A stretch of 64,000 nucleotides of DNA from an uncultured Draconibacterium sp. (GTDB lineage: Bacteria; Bacteroidota; Bacteroidia; Bacteroidales; Prolixibacteraceae): contig NZ_OY776414.1 in NCBI RefSeq assembly GCF_963675585.1, forward strand, positions 1,095,001-1,159,000, read 5' to 3'. Below are positions 25,614 to 35,671 of this stretch, one piece after another (the stretch's first letter is position 1; each line of letters starts with the position of its first letter). The translations under genes were made by a program, and so were the position numbers. The notes under the pieces are model-generated. The model was not told the origin of the DNA and searched no databases. It was given only the letters and a program-made list of their open reading frames with translations.

Positions 25614-27686
25614 ATGAAAAAAGTTACCGCAATAACTATTCTGTTTTTATTGGTTTTCAATGCTTATGCACAGCGGGTTGATCAATACTTTCCATCATCT
25701 GAATTAACAACAGTAGGGGCGTATTATTATCCCGAACATTGGAATGAGTCGCAATGGGAGCGCGATTTTCAGAAAATGGCTGAGATGGGATTTGAGTTTA
25801 CTCACTTTGCTGAATTCGCCTGGGCACAACTCGAACCACAAGAGGGAGTTTATGATTTTGTTTGGTTGGATAAAGCTGTTGATTTGGCTACAAAATACAA
25901 GCTGAAAGTTGTAATGTGTACATCAACTGCAACTCCACCTGTTTGGCTGGTTCGTAAACACCCCGATGTTTTAAAAAGCAACGAAGATGGTACAACTTAC
26001 GATCATGGTTCGAGGCAGCATGCCTCATTTTCGAATGAATATTACAGAGCATATTCGCAAAAGATGATTACGGAGCTGGCAAAACATTATGGCAACGATA
26101 AACGAATTATTGGATGGCAGTTGGACAACGAACCTGCATCGAATACCGACTTTGGTGAAGATGCTCAAATACGTTACCGTAATTGGTTAAAAAGGAAGTA
26201 TAACACAATTAATGCCTTAAATAAAGCATGGGGAACAAATTTCTGGAGTGGTACATATTCCGATTTTTCAGAAATTAATATTCCCAAACACAAACAGTGG
26301 GGAATGAATTTGTATCAGCGTTTGGATCACAGTCGTTTTTGCGATTATGAGACCTCTTCCTTTTTGGATGAGCAAGCCCAAACTATCCGTAAATACTCCG
26401 ATGCCGGTCAGTGGATAACAACGAATTATATACCTTATTACGATGCAAGATATGTTGGCGCAAGTAAGGAGCTTGATTTTATAAGTTATACACGCTATAT
26501 GGTGTATGGCGAGCATCCGGGAATTGGAACAAAAGGATACCGGGTAGGCGAATATTCAAGAATAGCCATGGCGAATGACTATTTCAGGCCACTTTCGCCT
26601 TTGTATGGAGTAATGGAACTTCAGCCGGGACAGGTAAACTGGGGATCGATAAACTCTCAGCCACTGCCCGGAGCTGTTCGCTTATGGTTGTGGCATGTTT
26701 TTGCAGGAGGTAGTAAATTTACCTGTACTTACCGTTTTCGTGCGCCTATTTATGGCTACGAACAGTATCATTATGGCATTGTTGGACCCGACGGAGTGAC
26801 TCCAACAAGAGGAGGGAAGGAGTTTCAGCAATTTATGGATGAGATAAAAGTACTGCGCGAAAATGCCGCTGATTATAAAGTTCCTGAAGACTACATGAAA
26901 CGAAAAACAGCCATTCTTTATGATCCGGATAATACGGTAGCCATCAATCAGAACAAACAAACGGTGGTTTGGAATACCGAAGAACACGTTTTAAAATATT
27001 ACAAACCATTAAAGGCATTTGGCGCGCCAGTTGATTTTATTCGCGATACCATGGATTTTTCAGGATATGCGGTGCTCGTACTTCCGGCCTATCAGCAAAT
27101 GAGTTTGAAATTAATCGGGAAACTTAGCACTTATGTAAATAATGGAGGAAATCTTGTCATGTCATGTCGTTCAGGTCATCAGGATGAGTTTGGACATTTA
27201 TGGGAGGCAAAACACGCCGAACCGATCTATAAATTGATTGGGGGAGAAATTGAATTCTATGATCTGCTCAGACCTTATGCACCGGATACCATTTTAATGG
27301 ACAATCAGAAATATGCATGGACAAGCTGGGGCGACATTTTAAAGCCTGCAAATAACACCGAAATATGGGGAAATTATGCAGGTGATTTTTATTCCGGTAA
27401 GCCGGCTATAACCTTTAATAAACTAGGTGATGGAACAGTTACTTATGTGGGAGCAGACAGTAACAGTGGAGATTTGGAGTTTAATGTTCTTGAAAAATTA
27501 TACAAACGATTGGACATTGGCATTGAAAACTATCCTAAAGGAATAATTGTAGAGTACCGCGACGGATTTGGAATTGCTATGAATTATTCGGACAAAGTTT
27601 ATCAAATGAAACTTCCTATCGGTTCGGAGATTTTACTGGGAACAAAAGATATTCCAACGTCAGGTGTGCTGGTTTGGAAACTCTAA
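25614..27686 (+). CDS. Secreted GH42 beta-galactosidase
   Basis: A signal peptide (1-20) precedes a GH42 TIM barrel beginning GAYYYPEHWNESQWERDF. The acid/base is Glu173 in WQLDNEP and the nucleophile Glu335 in YGVMELQPG. A trimerisation-like flavodoxin-fold domain and a C-terminal beta domain complete the 690 residues. GH42 enzymes release terminal beta-linked galactose (or arabinose) from oligosaccharides such as galactan fragments. The signal peptide indicates a periplasmic enzyme. It converges on the GH43 gene through a shared terminator; no SusC/D pair is adjacent. Confidence 0.92.
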   Translation: MKKVTAITILFLLVFNAYAQRVDQYFPSSELTTVGAYYYPEHWNESQWERDFQKMAEMGFEFTHFAEFAWAQLEPQEGVYDFVWLDKAVDLATKYKLKVVMCTSTATPPVWLVRKHPDVLKSNEDGTTYDHGSRQHASFSNEYYRAYSQKMITELAKHYGNDKRIIGWQLDNEPASNTDFGEDAQIRYRNWLKRKYNTINALNKAWGTNFWSGTYSDFSEINIPKHKQWGMNLYQRLDHSRFCDYETSSFLDEQAQTIRKYSDAGQWITTNYIPYYDARYVGASKELDFISYTRYMVYGEHPGIGTKGYRVGEYSRIAMANDYFRPLSPLYGVMELQPGQVNWGSINSQPLPGAVRLWLWHVFAGGSKFTCTYRFRAPIYGYEQYHYGIVGPDGVTPTRGGKEFQQFMDEIKVLRENAADYKVPEDYMKRKTAILYDPDNTVAINQNKQTVVWNTEEHVLKYYKPLKAFGAPVDFIRDTMDFSGYAVLVLPAYQQMSLKLIGKLSTYVNNGGNLVMSCRSGHQDEFGHLWEAKHAEPIYKLIGGEIEFYDLLRPYAPDTILMDNQKYAWTSWGDILKPANNTEIWGNYAGDFYSGKPAITFNKLGDGTVTYVGADSNSGDLEFNVLEKLYKRLDIGIENYPKGIIVEYRDGFGIAMNYSDKVYQMKLPIGSEILLGTKDIPTSGVLVWKL

Positions 27687-27710
27687 ATTTTAGCGAAAAT
27701 TCATTGCATT

Positions 27711-27748
27711 AAAAAAGACCGTTGAGCCCAGTTTCAACGGTCTTTTTT
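27711..27748. terminator. Bidirectional terminator between GH42 and GH43
   Basis: A perfect 12-bp stem (27714-27725 with 27734-27745) around an 8-nt loop is flanked by A-run and T-run, so it can serve both convergent genes. Confidence 0.92.
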
Positions 27749-27756
27749 TCGACAGA

Positions 27757-29274
27757 TTATTCTGAAATTGGCGTGTAAACAAAGTTCTTAAAGCTTACTT
27801 TGCCATAACCAATAGAGCAAAGCCCGATACGCAAACTCAGGAATCCGCTTAGTACATTATGATGCAAAGCTGATGTTTCAAACGAATTTTCAATCTTTAT
27901 CCAATCTTCTCCATCCAGACTATAATACATGTCAACCGTGTTGTTTATACTTTTTAAACGCAAGTAAACGTGCCGGTTGATGACATTTCGCTCGGTGGCA
28001 AATTGCCAGCCTCTTAAGTTCGCCAAAACATTAGTATCGTCTGCCAGAATTCCGGAAGAAGCTTGCTGGTTATAAAACAATACCAAACCTCCAATTGCAT
28101 CGCCTTCAATTTCCATTTCAACATCAGCCATATAAGCATGATCGGCCGGAATTGTCAACATGGGCGAACAATTGGCAATTCCATTTCCTTTGCCATTGAT
28201 AACAATGCTGTTGTTTTTTATTTCAAAGCGATCGTTCTCAAAACCACCAAAGAATTTCCATTGCGGATTTAATTCGTCTCCTGAAAAATCGTCGCTTAAC
28301 TTCAATGCTTGCTGAGCTACATTTGCTTTTCCGGGAAGTGTCATTTGCTTTTCGATTTTTATATCATCTGGTATTTTGTACCAACCATCTTCAGTCCACT
28401 CAACAGGAACGAGCATGGTTTGGCGTCCCATGTTGTAAAAACCATTTTCGTAGCCATGAAACATCATAAACCAGTTTCCGTCCACATCGTCGAAAATTGT
28501 ACCATGTGCTACCGACCACCACTGATCTTTGTTTGATTGTGACCTGAGAATCGGATTAAAAGGCGAGTTTTCCCATGGTCCAAGTGGCGATTTCGAGCGG
28601 GCAGAAATAACCATGTGTCCGGTTGCCGGACCGGCAGTTCCTCCTTCAGCAACGGTTAAATAGTAATATTCGCCTCGTTTAAAAAGTTTCGGACCTTCCA
28701 TACAAAAACATTCGATCGACCACTCGCGGGGAATTTCCCAACCATCGTAACTGTGAATAGGATCGCCGGCCACTGTAAGTCCATCGTCGGTTAAAGGAAC
28801 ATAACTTCCACTGCTAAAATAGAGGTAGCGGTTGCCTTTTTCATCAACTACATGCCCGGGGTCGATCATACTGATATCGATCAAAACCGGTTCTGTCCAG
28901 GGACCTTCAATATTCTCTGAGGTAATTACATAATTCTTGTTGTCGGCCGGAAAATAGATGTAGAATTTGTCATCGTATTTGGTCAGTTCCGGTGCCCAAA
29001 CCGAACCAACATAAGTGTTCAGAGCATTTGCTACCGGCTTCCAGTTTATTAAATCAGTTGAATGCCAAATTAGTAGGCCAGGGTAGTAATAGAACGATGA
29101 ATGAACCAGATAATAATCCTCACCATCGCGTAAAATACTTGGATCGGGGTAATCGCCTTTAAATAATGGATTTGTAAAAGTTGGCTTATTATCGGGCAAA
29201 TTTTTGTACTGGCCGTTGGCAAAAATACATATACTAAAAAGCACAATTCCGAAAAAAATCTTCCTGTAATTCAT
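27757..29274 (-). CDS. Secreted GH43 glycosidase with C-terminal beta-sandwich
   Basis: A signal peptide (1-21) precedes a five-bladed GH43 domain. The catalytic base is Asp44 in YPDPS, the pKa modulator Asp138 in MIDPG, and the acid Glu193 in CMEGP. Residues from about 325 to 505 form a concanavalin-like domain (LSDDFSGDELNPQWKF) as in beta-xylosidase-type GH43 proteins. Likely activities are beta-xylosidase, alpha-L-arabinofuranosidase or galactan hydrolysis; sequence alone does not decide. Its GH42 neighbour suggests work on galactose- or arabinose-containing side chains. Confidence 0.9.
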   Translation of the reverse strand: MNYRKIFFGIVLFSICIFANGQYKNLPDNKPTFTNPLFKGDYPDPSILRDGEDYYLVHSSFYYYPGLLIWHSTDLINWKPVANALNTYVGSVWAPELTKYDDKFYIYFPADNKNYVITSENIEGPWTEPVLIDISMIDPGHVVDEKGNRYLYFSSGSYVPLTDDGLTVAGDPIHSYDGWEIPREWSIECFCMEGPKLFKRGEYYYLTVAEGGTAGPATGHMVISARSKSPLGPWENSPFNPILRSQSNKDQWWSVAHGTIFDDVDGNWFMMFHGYENGFYNMGRQTMLVPVEWTEDGWYKIPDDIKIEKQMTLPGKANVAQQALKLSDDFSGDELNPQWKFFGGFENDRFEIKNNSIVINGKGNGIANCSPMLTIPADHAYMADVEMEIEGDAIGGLVLFYNQQASSGILADDTNVLANLRGWQFATERNVINRHVYLRLKSINNTVDMYYSLDGEDWIKIENSFETSALHHNVLSGFLSLRIGLCSIGYGKVSFKNFVYTPISE

Positions 29275-29314
29275 TTTAATTTTTGATAATGTTTTATTGA
29301 ATTTTAAACCTTTA

Positions 29315-29322
29315 CAAAGCTA
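29315..29322 (-). promoter_or_regulatory. -7 box TAGCTTTG of the GH43 gene
   Basis: TAGCTTTG on the minus strand matches TAnnTTTG and lies 40 bp before the ATG at 29274. No TTTG at the usual -33 distance. A short inverted repeat (CATGTGT 29406-29412, ACACATG 29418-29424) lies farther upstream. Confidence 0.45.
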
Positions 29323-29470
29323 ATGCACTTCAGTAGGGCAGGAAAAAAAATGTATGTTCAAAATGTTTCAAGTTGGTAGTTAATATGTTTCAGTATAGGA
29401 AGATTCATGTGTAAAACACACATGGCTAGCGCTAAATTTTCTTCATCCTGTTTTCGAAAGAATATATAAT

Positions 29471-29974
29471 CTATTCCTGAGGTAACGACAAAGTAACATT
29501 AACATCTCCCTTTCCAAGCACTTGAATCAACTCTTGTTTTGTTATATTATCAATCTTTCCGAGCCTGGTAAAACTCCATGAGTTGGGAGCGTAATAAATG
29601 ACCAAGGCATTTCCCTGGTATAAAATTATGTCTCCCGGTTCGGTGGTTATCGATTCGTCGTTTGTTGGGTAATTTTTCCCAAGCGATCCTACTTTTTCCA
29701 TGTTCCCGTAATCGCGCATTTCAATTGTTATCGAACCATTAGTAAGTTCTTTTACTAAAGCTTTTGCCGAAGAATTATCAGCAAGCGTGGCTGTAAGTGT
29801 TGTATCTCCAATTTTTAAAATCATTTTGTCTGTGTTTATTTTATTTTCCGTTGAGTCGCTAACAATGTCTTCGTATATCAGATTCTCTGCTTCAAAATCA
29901 TGACTTTCACCTGAACAGGCCAAAGTCATGATTACCAGTATAAAACTGAAAAATTGTATAATGCTTCTAATCAT
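29471..29974 (-). CDS. Cyclophilin-like-fold lipoprotein
   Basis: A lipoprotein signal ends at TLAC, giving lipidated Cys20. Residues 50-165 match the small cyclophilin-like domain of Bacteroidota (MILKIGDTTLTATLADNSSA, then PGDIILYQGNALVIYYAPNSW and FTRLGKID). The peptidyl-prolyl isomerase activity of this subgroup is unproven. The gene lies 57 bp after the esterase gene at 30032 on the same strand, so the two may be co-transcribed. The function is unknown; the fold call is fairly secure. Confidence 0.78.
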   Translation of the reverse strand: MIRSIIQFFSFILVIMTLACSGESHDFEAENLIYEDIVSDSTENKINTDKMILKIGDTTLTATLADNSSAKALVKELTNGSITIEMRDYGNMEKVGSLGKNYPTNDESITTEPGDIILYQGNALVIYYAPNSWSFTRLGKIDNITKQELIQVLGKGDVNVTLSLPQE

Positions 29975-30031
29975 TGTCCATTTACTATTAGAATCTGCAT
30001 TTTATTAGAAAAGTAACTGCAAATTGTAGGT

Positions 30032-31219
<1,188 letters not shown>

Positions 31220-31303
31220 TTATTTTAGCGATTATAGCCTATTTGGAAATTATTAGTTAAATACGTTTGTTTTAATTGTCTGGTTTAGAATAGAGCAGAA
31301 TGT

Positions 31304-31338
31304 TGAAAAAATAGAAAACACCTCGTTGATGCGAGGTG
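31304..31338 (-). terminator. Intrinsic terminator of the CMD-cupin-hydrolase operon
   Basis: CACCTCG (31319-31325) pairs with CGAGGTG (31332-31338) around a 6-nt loop. The minus strand continues TTTTCTATTTTTTC. It lies 36 bp after the stop at 31374. Confidence 0.8.
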
Positions 31339-31373
31339 CTACTATTTTATGTCCATTTGATTTCATCAAATTC

Positions 31374-32432
31374 TTATTTCAGGTTTTCTTTGAAGAACGA
31401 TTCAAGTTTGTCAAAAGGAATAACATCGGTTTTGTCGTACAAATCGGTATGAACAGCACCCGGAATGATCATCAGTTCTTTTGGCTCGTTGGCTGCTTTG
31501 TATGCATCTTCGCTAAAATAGCGGGAGTGTGCATTTTCGCCGGCAATAATCAATACCGGACGAGGTGAAATCTCGCTGATGTAAGTCAGCAACGGCATGT
31601 TCATAAATGATAATGCATTGGTTGCTGTCCACGATCCGTTTGAGTTGATCGAACGTGGGTGAAAACCGCGCTCTGTTTTGTAGTAGTTTACGTAACCTTG
31701 CACAAATTCAGGTTCGTTTCCGGTTAATTGATCAGCTTCCGGTAATCCGGCAACTCCGTACGCTGGTTCTCCGTTCTCAGCATCTTTCCAGCGTTGTTCG
31801 CCCAATTGTTCCAGCATTTGTGAGCGTTGTTCCGGAGTCATGCTATCAAAATAACCACGTGCAGTAACACGCGACATGTCGTACATACTGGCAACTGCCA
31901 CAGCTTTTACACGTTTGCCGACTGCGGTAGCATTTAAGCCCATTCCGCCGAAACCACAAATTCCCATGATTCCAACTTTCTCACGGTCTACGAACGGTTG
32001 AACTCCAAGGAAGTCGATAGCGGCGCTAAAGTCTTCAGTATTAATATCGGGTGATGCCACGTTTCTTGGCTCGCCACCACTCTCTCCTGTAAAAGAAGGA
32101 TCGAAAGCCACTACAGCAAAACCGCGCTGTGCGAATTGGTTAGCATATAAACCTGATGATTGCTCTTTAACGGCTCCGTATGGACCACTGATTGCCAATG
32201 CCGGAAGTGGTTCTGTTCCTCTGTCTTTTGGTAAATACAGGTCACCGGTCAGGGTGATTCCGTAACGGTTTTTGAACGTTACCTTTTCGCGGGTAACCTT
32301 ATCACTTAATTCAAATGTGTAATGATCTTCTGTCTTTTTCATCTCTGTTTTGTTGTTTGTTTGCTTGTTTTCTGAACGTGCCTGTGTCAGTACCGTGACT
32401 GACAGCACTGCCACTGCTAATAGTTTTCTCAT
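31374..32432 (-). CDS. Exported alpha/beta hydrolase with cysteine nucleophile
   Basis: A signal peptide (about 1-20) precedes an alpha/beta hydrolase domain. The nucleophile elbow reads GICGFGG, so the nucleophile is Cys rather than Ser, as in dienelactone hydrolase and in a common Bacteroidota subgroup. His in PGAVHTDLY near residue 330 is the base; an acid is plausible in IIAGENAHS. The protein is last of three genes after the carboxymuconolactone decarboxylase and cupin genes (gap 36 bp). That set suggests detoxification or turnover of a reactive lactone, quinone or thioester, which is inference. Confidence 0.82.
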   Translation of the reverse strand: MRKLLAVAVLSVTVLTQARSENKQTNNKTEMKKTEDHYTFELSDKVTREKVTFKNRYGITLTGDLYLPKDRGTEPLPALAISGPYGAVKEQSSGLYANQFAQRGFAVVAFDPSFTGESGGEPRNVASPDINTEDFSAAIDFLGVQPFVDREKVGIMGICGFGGMGLNATAVGKRVKAVAVASMYDMSRVTARGYFDSMTPEQRSQMLEQLGEQRWKDAENGEPAYGVAGLPEADQLTGNEPEFVQGYVNYYKTERGFHPRSINSNGSWTATNALSFMNMPLLTYISEISPRPVLIIAGENAHSRYFSEDAYKAANEPKELMIIPGAVHTDLYDKTDVIPFDKLESFFKENLK

Positions 32433-32468
32433 TATTTAATTGTTTCTGTTTTTGTAATTGTTTTCTGT

Positions 32469-32867
32469 TTAGCCCAGTTTGTTGTATTCTTCATCGGTAA
32501 CCGGATCGTTCCATTGTGTGGTGGAATTTTCAACCGGAACCGACAATGCGATGTGTGCGAACCAACTGTTTTTTACCGCTCCGTGCCAGTGATTAACTCC
32601 GGCAGGAATGTTAACGGTGTCGCCCGGATTCAACTTTTGGGCAGGTTTGCCTTTTTCCTGGTACCAGCCTGTTCCGGCTGTGCAAAACAAAATTTGTCCG
32701 CCGCCATTGTGTACGTGCCAGTTGTTGCGGCATCCCGGTTCAAAAGTTACGTTGAATGAAGGAACGCCTTCCAGTGTTAATACTGCCAGGTAGCTTTGGC
32801 CTGTAAAATATTCTGCATAAGCATCGTTTTTCTGTCCCAGTGGAAATGGTTGTTTAAATTCACTCAT
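32469..32867 (-). CDS. Single-domain cupin protein
   Basis: The 132-residue cupin has metal-ligand candidates His51, His53 and His93 in WHVHNGGGQ and PAGVNHWHG. Gln58 occupies the place where many cupins have Glu. Cupins of this group are commonly found beside carboxymuconolactone decarboxylase-like proteins in Bacteroidota and Proteobacteria, and may act on the same small molecule. It has an unusually good Shine-Dalgarno for this phylum (32876-32881). Gaps are 23 bp to the upstream gene and 36 bp to the downstream gene, so the operon order is CMD, cupin, hydrolase. Confidence 0.85.
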   Translation of the reverse strand: MSEFKQPFPLGQKNDAYAEYFTGQSYLAVLTLEGVPSFNVTFEPGCRNNWHVHNGGGQILFCTAGTGWYQEKGKPAQKLNPGDTVNIPAGVNHWHGAVKNSWFAHIALSVPVENSTTQWNDPVTDEEYNKLG

Positions 32868-32875
32868 TTTAAAAT

Positions 32876-32881
32876 CCTCCT
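32876..32881 (-). promoter_or_regulatory. Strong Shine-Dalgarno AGGAGG before the cupin gene
   Basis: AGGAGG is placed 8 bp before the ATG at 32867. Most genes in this window lack a recognisable site, so this one may boost translation of the cupin within the operon. Confidence 0.6.
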
Positions 32882-32890
32882 ATTATTTTA

Positions 32891-33649
32891 TTATTTATTT
32901 TCCGGTAATACTTCGTTGATGCATGCCAGCGCATTCAATGTTCTTGGGAAACCCATGTAGGGCAAACATTGGGTTACAGCTGTCAGCATCGTATTTTTAT
33001 CGTTTCCAACACTCAGGTTGCCGTTTACGTGCGATTTTACCTGGCTTTCGCAACCACCCAGTGCGCTTAAAATGCAAACGGTGAGTAGTTCGCGGATTTT
33101 AAGATCCAGTGTTCCTCGCGTATAAATATCGCCAAAACAGAATGCCGATAAGTAGTTCTGAATGTGTTTCTGATTTTCGGGTGCAGTCTCATGCATTTTA
33201 TCGATGATCTCTCCGAAGATGCTTTTTTGAACTTTCAAACCGTCGTTAAAACGGGTTTCTTCGCTTACTGTTTTTTGGCTCTCAACAGGAAGATAAATGT
33301 TGGCAGCTTTAAAAACCTCGTTGGCTTTATTAATGGCATTTAGCGTTTTCGGAAATCCAATATATGGAGCACATTGGTAAATAGCTTCTTTAATTTCAAC
33401 CGAAGAAACGCCAATATTTAATGCCGCAAAAACATGTGCCTGAAGCTGCTCGAGCGTTTGATTAGTTGTTAATACTACGATTGTAATTAACTCGCGTAAT
33501 TTGTCGCTTAAATCGCCCTGATAGAAGACCTCACCGAAAATGAAACGGTTTAACATGTCTTGTAAATCAGGATCAGTTTCTGCCAACGGACCGTTGTGTT
33601 GTCCGAATAACTCATCAAACTTTATCTTACTTAATTCTATCCTGTCCAT
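32891..33649 (-). CDS. Tandem carboxymuconolactone-decarboxylase-like protein
   Basis: The 252-residue protein holds two CMD/AhpD-type helical domains (about 30-110 and 155-240). Each has the core LRELITIVVL/IRELLTVCIL helix, a conserved His (QLQAHVFAAL, QVKSHVNGNL) and a PYIGFP/PYMGFP turn. The CxxC of AhpD is absent, so peroxidase-reductase activity of that type is unlikely. It leads the CMD-cupin-hydrolase operon and has operator site A 84-121 bp upstream. In other bacteria such genes respond to electrophile or oxidant stress; here I infer control by the AraC protein at 57.2 kb. Confidence 0.85.
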   Translation of the reverse strand: MDRIELSKIKFDELFGQHNGPLAETDPDLQDMLNRFIFGEVFYQGDLSDKLRELITIVVLTTNQTLEQLQAHVFAALNIGVSSVEIKEAIYQCAPYIGFPKTLNAINKANEVFKAANIYLPVESQKTVSEETRFNDGLKVQKSIFGEIIDKMHETAPENQKHIQNYLSAFCFGDIYTRGTLDLKIRELLTVCILSALGGCESQVKSHVNGNLSVGNDKNTMLTAVTQCLPYMGFPRTLNALACINEVLPENK

Positions 33650-33703
33650 TTGTTTGTTTTTTAAAAAATGCTCAACCTCAAAAGTTTATGAGATTTTACA
33701 ATG

Positions 33704-33711
33704 CAAATATC
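33704..33711 (-). promoter_or_regulatory. -7-like box GATATTTG of the CMD operon
   Basis: On the minus strand GATATTTG deviates from TAnnTTTG at the first base only. It ends exactly 22 bp from the left end of operator site A. The same box-to-operator distance occurs at site B. Confidence 0.4.
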
Positions 33712-33732
33712 ATTATTCGCATTTTTAAAAAA

Positions 33733-33770
33733 TTACCCAAATAACGGATAGAATTACCCCGATTACGGAA
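33733..33770. promoter_or_regulatory. Operator site A (17-bp direct repeats, 21-bp period)
   Basis: TTACCCAAATAACGGAT (33733-33749) and TTACCCCGATTACGGAA (33754-33770) start 21 bp apart. The pair matches sites B, C and D. Two-turn direct repeats are the usual binding mode of AraC-family regulators. It lies upstream of the CMD operon. Confidence 0.75.
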
Positions 33771-33860
33771 TGTGAGAGAGAAGTGTGTAAAAGAAGTTTT
33801 GTTAACTTCCAGATTCGTAAATTATCTGATTGAGAGAAGGTAGGGGTATACTACTATTAG

Positions 33861-34421
33861 CTAGTCAATGTGCTTAATTATTTTAGCAGGAATACCGCCT
33901 ACAACCGTATTATCCGGCACATTTTTGTTTACAACAGCTCCGGCTGCCACAATCGAATTCTCACCAACAGTAACACCGGGAAGAATAGTTGCACCGGCAC
34001 CAATCCATGCACCGTTTTTAATCACAACCGGCCGAACCATTAATGCTTTTCTGTCGGCAGGATTTACAGGATGCTCTTCGCTTAATAGGTTTACTTTTGG
34101 CCCGATCAAAACATTATCGCCAATTGTTATGGTGCCCATATCGAGCATTGAACAGAGATGATTGATATATACATTTTTACCAATGCGTGTGAATTTGCCA
34201 ATATTCACATAAACCGGAATCTGAATCATGGTGCTCGGGTCAAGTGCTTCGCCCGAAATTTCGCCCCACATTTGGCGCATCTTTTCAGTATCTGCCGTTG
34301 CGTTCAACTCTAAAAGTAACTTTGTGGTGCGCACAGCTACTTCAGAAATCTGAAAATGTTGTGGATCGGTATAGGGAACTGCTTCACCACCTTGTAAACG
34401 ATCAAAAATATTCTTTTTCAT
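33861..34421 (-). CDS. Maltose/galactoside O-acetyltransferase-like hexapeptide protein
   Basis: The 186-residue protein has the LacA/Maa layout: a helical N-terminus (RLQGGEAVPYTDPQHFQISE) and a left-handed beta-helix with hexapeptide repeats from about residue 70 to 180 (IGDNVLIGPKVNLLSEEHPVNP, WIGAGATILPGVTVG). The catalytic His is in EEHPV. The enzyme would transfer acetyl from acetyl-CoA to a sugar or similar hydroxyl. It is 70 bp after the MalY-type gene and is the last gene of the DUF3737 operon. A weak operator-like pair lies just upstream at 34434-34471. Confidence 0.87.
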   Translation of the reverse strand: MKKNIFDRLQGGEAVPYTDPQHFQISEVAVRTTKLLLELNATADTEKMRQMWGEISGEALDPSTMIQIPVYVNIGKFTRIGKNVYINHLCSMLDMGTITIGDNVLIGPKVNLLSEEHPVNPADRKALMVRPVVIKNGAWIGAGATILPGVTVGENSIVAAGAVVNKNVPDNTVVGGIPAKIIKHID

Positions 34422-34433
34422 TTTTACCTAAAT

Positions 34434-34471
34434 TTAAACGTATTACGTAGCAACTTATCTTTATTACGAAA
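34434..34471. promoter_or_regulatory. Weak operator-like direct repeat (site E)
   Basis: TTAAACGTATTACGTAG (34434-34450) and TTATCTTTATTACGAAA (34455-34471) are spaced exactly 21 bp. Both keep ATTACG but lose the CCC core. It sits only 13 bp upstream of the acetyltransferase ATG, so it may be a relic or a secondary site. Confidence 0.35.
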
Positions 34472-34491
34472 TCGTATTTCCAGATGTTGTT

Positions 34492-35667
34492 TTAAGCTAT
34501 AAGCTGATCAAATGACATTTTTAGTCTATTCAGTCCTTCTTGTAAAACATCGCGCGAACATGCAATGTTCAGGCGCATAAATCCTTCTCCTGCATCGCCG
34601 TAAACCGTTCCTTCGTTGAGCCAGACTTTTCCTTTCTCTATAAGCAGTTCGGTTAGTTTTTCCGACTTAATGTTTAATGCAGAAGTATCGATCCAAACCA
34701 AATAAGTTGCTTCCAGTGGTAAGATCGGGAATTGTGGAAAGTTTTCCGTGAAGAAGTCTTTTACAAACAAATAGTTGTCCCACAAATAGGCTCGCAAATC
34801 ATCCAGCCATTTTTCTGAATCTTCGTTCGTGTAAGCGGCAATCAGTCCTTCAACCGCAAACGGACTTACATCGCAAACTTCGTTAATGTTGATGGCTTTA
34901 TCGATCTTTTTGCGAATCTCCGGATCGTACGTTAAAATATTTGCGATCTGTAATCCTGCCAGATTGAAGGTCTTACTTGGAGCAACACAGGTTACAGAAT
35001 GCTCTAAAAACTGTTGGCCCAGCGACGCGAACGGAATGTGGGTGTGTCCCGGATGCACCAAATCGCAATGGATTTCATCTGAAACCACAATTACCTTATT
35101 ACGGAAACAGATTTCACCAATTTTCTCCAGTTCTTCTTTTGTCCACACACGGCCTGCCGGATTATGCGGGTTGCATAAAAGCATCACTTTGGCTTTTGGA
35201 TCTGCCGCCTTTTTTTCCAGATCTTCAAAATCGATGGTGTATTTTCCATCTTTGTAAATCAGGTCATTTGAAAAACTCTCACACTGGTTATTCCGAATCG
35301 ACGAGAAAAAACAGTTGTAAACCGGCTCTTGCACAATTACTTTATCACCGGGTTCTGTCAAAGCCAAGATTGTTGCTGAGATGGCAGGAACCACACCAAT
35401 TGTGTAAATCATCCATTCCTTTTCAACCTTGAAATTATGTCTGTGTCCAAACCAACTGATAACCGCATCGTAATACGCATCTGGTACTTTTGTATACCCG
35501 AAAATACCATGCTGCACACGATTTGCAAGTGCATCAATGATAGGCTGAGCAGTTTTAAAATCCATATCGGCCACCCACAAGGGAATTATATCGTCGTTGG
35601 TTTTTGAATCCCACTTGTATGAATTAGTGCCTTTGCGTACTATTTTTTCGTCGAAATTGTGTTGCAT
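34492..35667 (-). CDS. MalY/PatB-type PLP aminotransferase (cystathionine beta-lyase family)
   Basis: The 391-residue class I/II aminotransferase-fold protein starts [16 protein letters not shown] and WVADMDF, the MalY/PatB signature. PLP residues are Asn in [11 protein letters not shown] (about 166-175), Asp197 in VVSDEIH and the Schiff-base Lys232 in SKTFNLAG. Family members cleave C-S bonds of cystathionine or cysteine conjugates; some have regulatory roles. It is 4 bp after the DUF3737 gene, so the two are co-transcribed. Removing cysteine conjugates would fit an electrophile-response operon. Confidence 0.88.
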   Translation of the reverse strand: MQHNFDEKIVRKGTNSYKWDSKTNDDIIPLWVADMDFKTAQPIIDALANRVQHGIFGYTKVPDAYYDAVISWFGHRHNFKVEKEWMIYTIGVVPAISATILALTEPGDKVIVQEPVYNCFFSSIRNNQCESFSNDLIYKDGKYTIDFEDLEKKAADPKAKVMLLCNPHNPAGRVWTKEELEKIGEICFRNKVIVVSDEIHCDLVHPGHTHIPFASLGQQFLEHSVTCVAPSKTFNLAGLQIANILTYDPEIRKKIDKAININEVCDVSPFAVEGLIAAYTNEDSEKWLDDLRAYLWDNYLFVKDFFTENFPQFPILPLEATYLVWIDTSALNIKSEKLTELLIEKGKVWLNEGTVYGDAGEGFMRLNIACSRDVLQEGLNRLKMSFDQLIA

Positions 35668-35671
35668 ATTT

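Noticed and set aside
34403-34410. Perfect minus-strand TATTTTTG box 24 bp from site E
   Set aside because: It falls within the first codons of the acetyltransferase (encoding NIFD), and the family N-terminus requires the ATG at 34421; probably chance.
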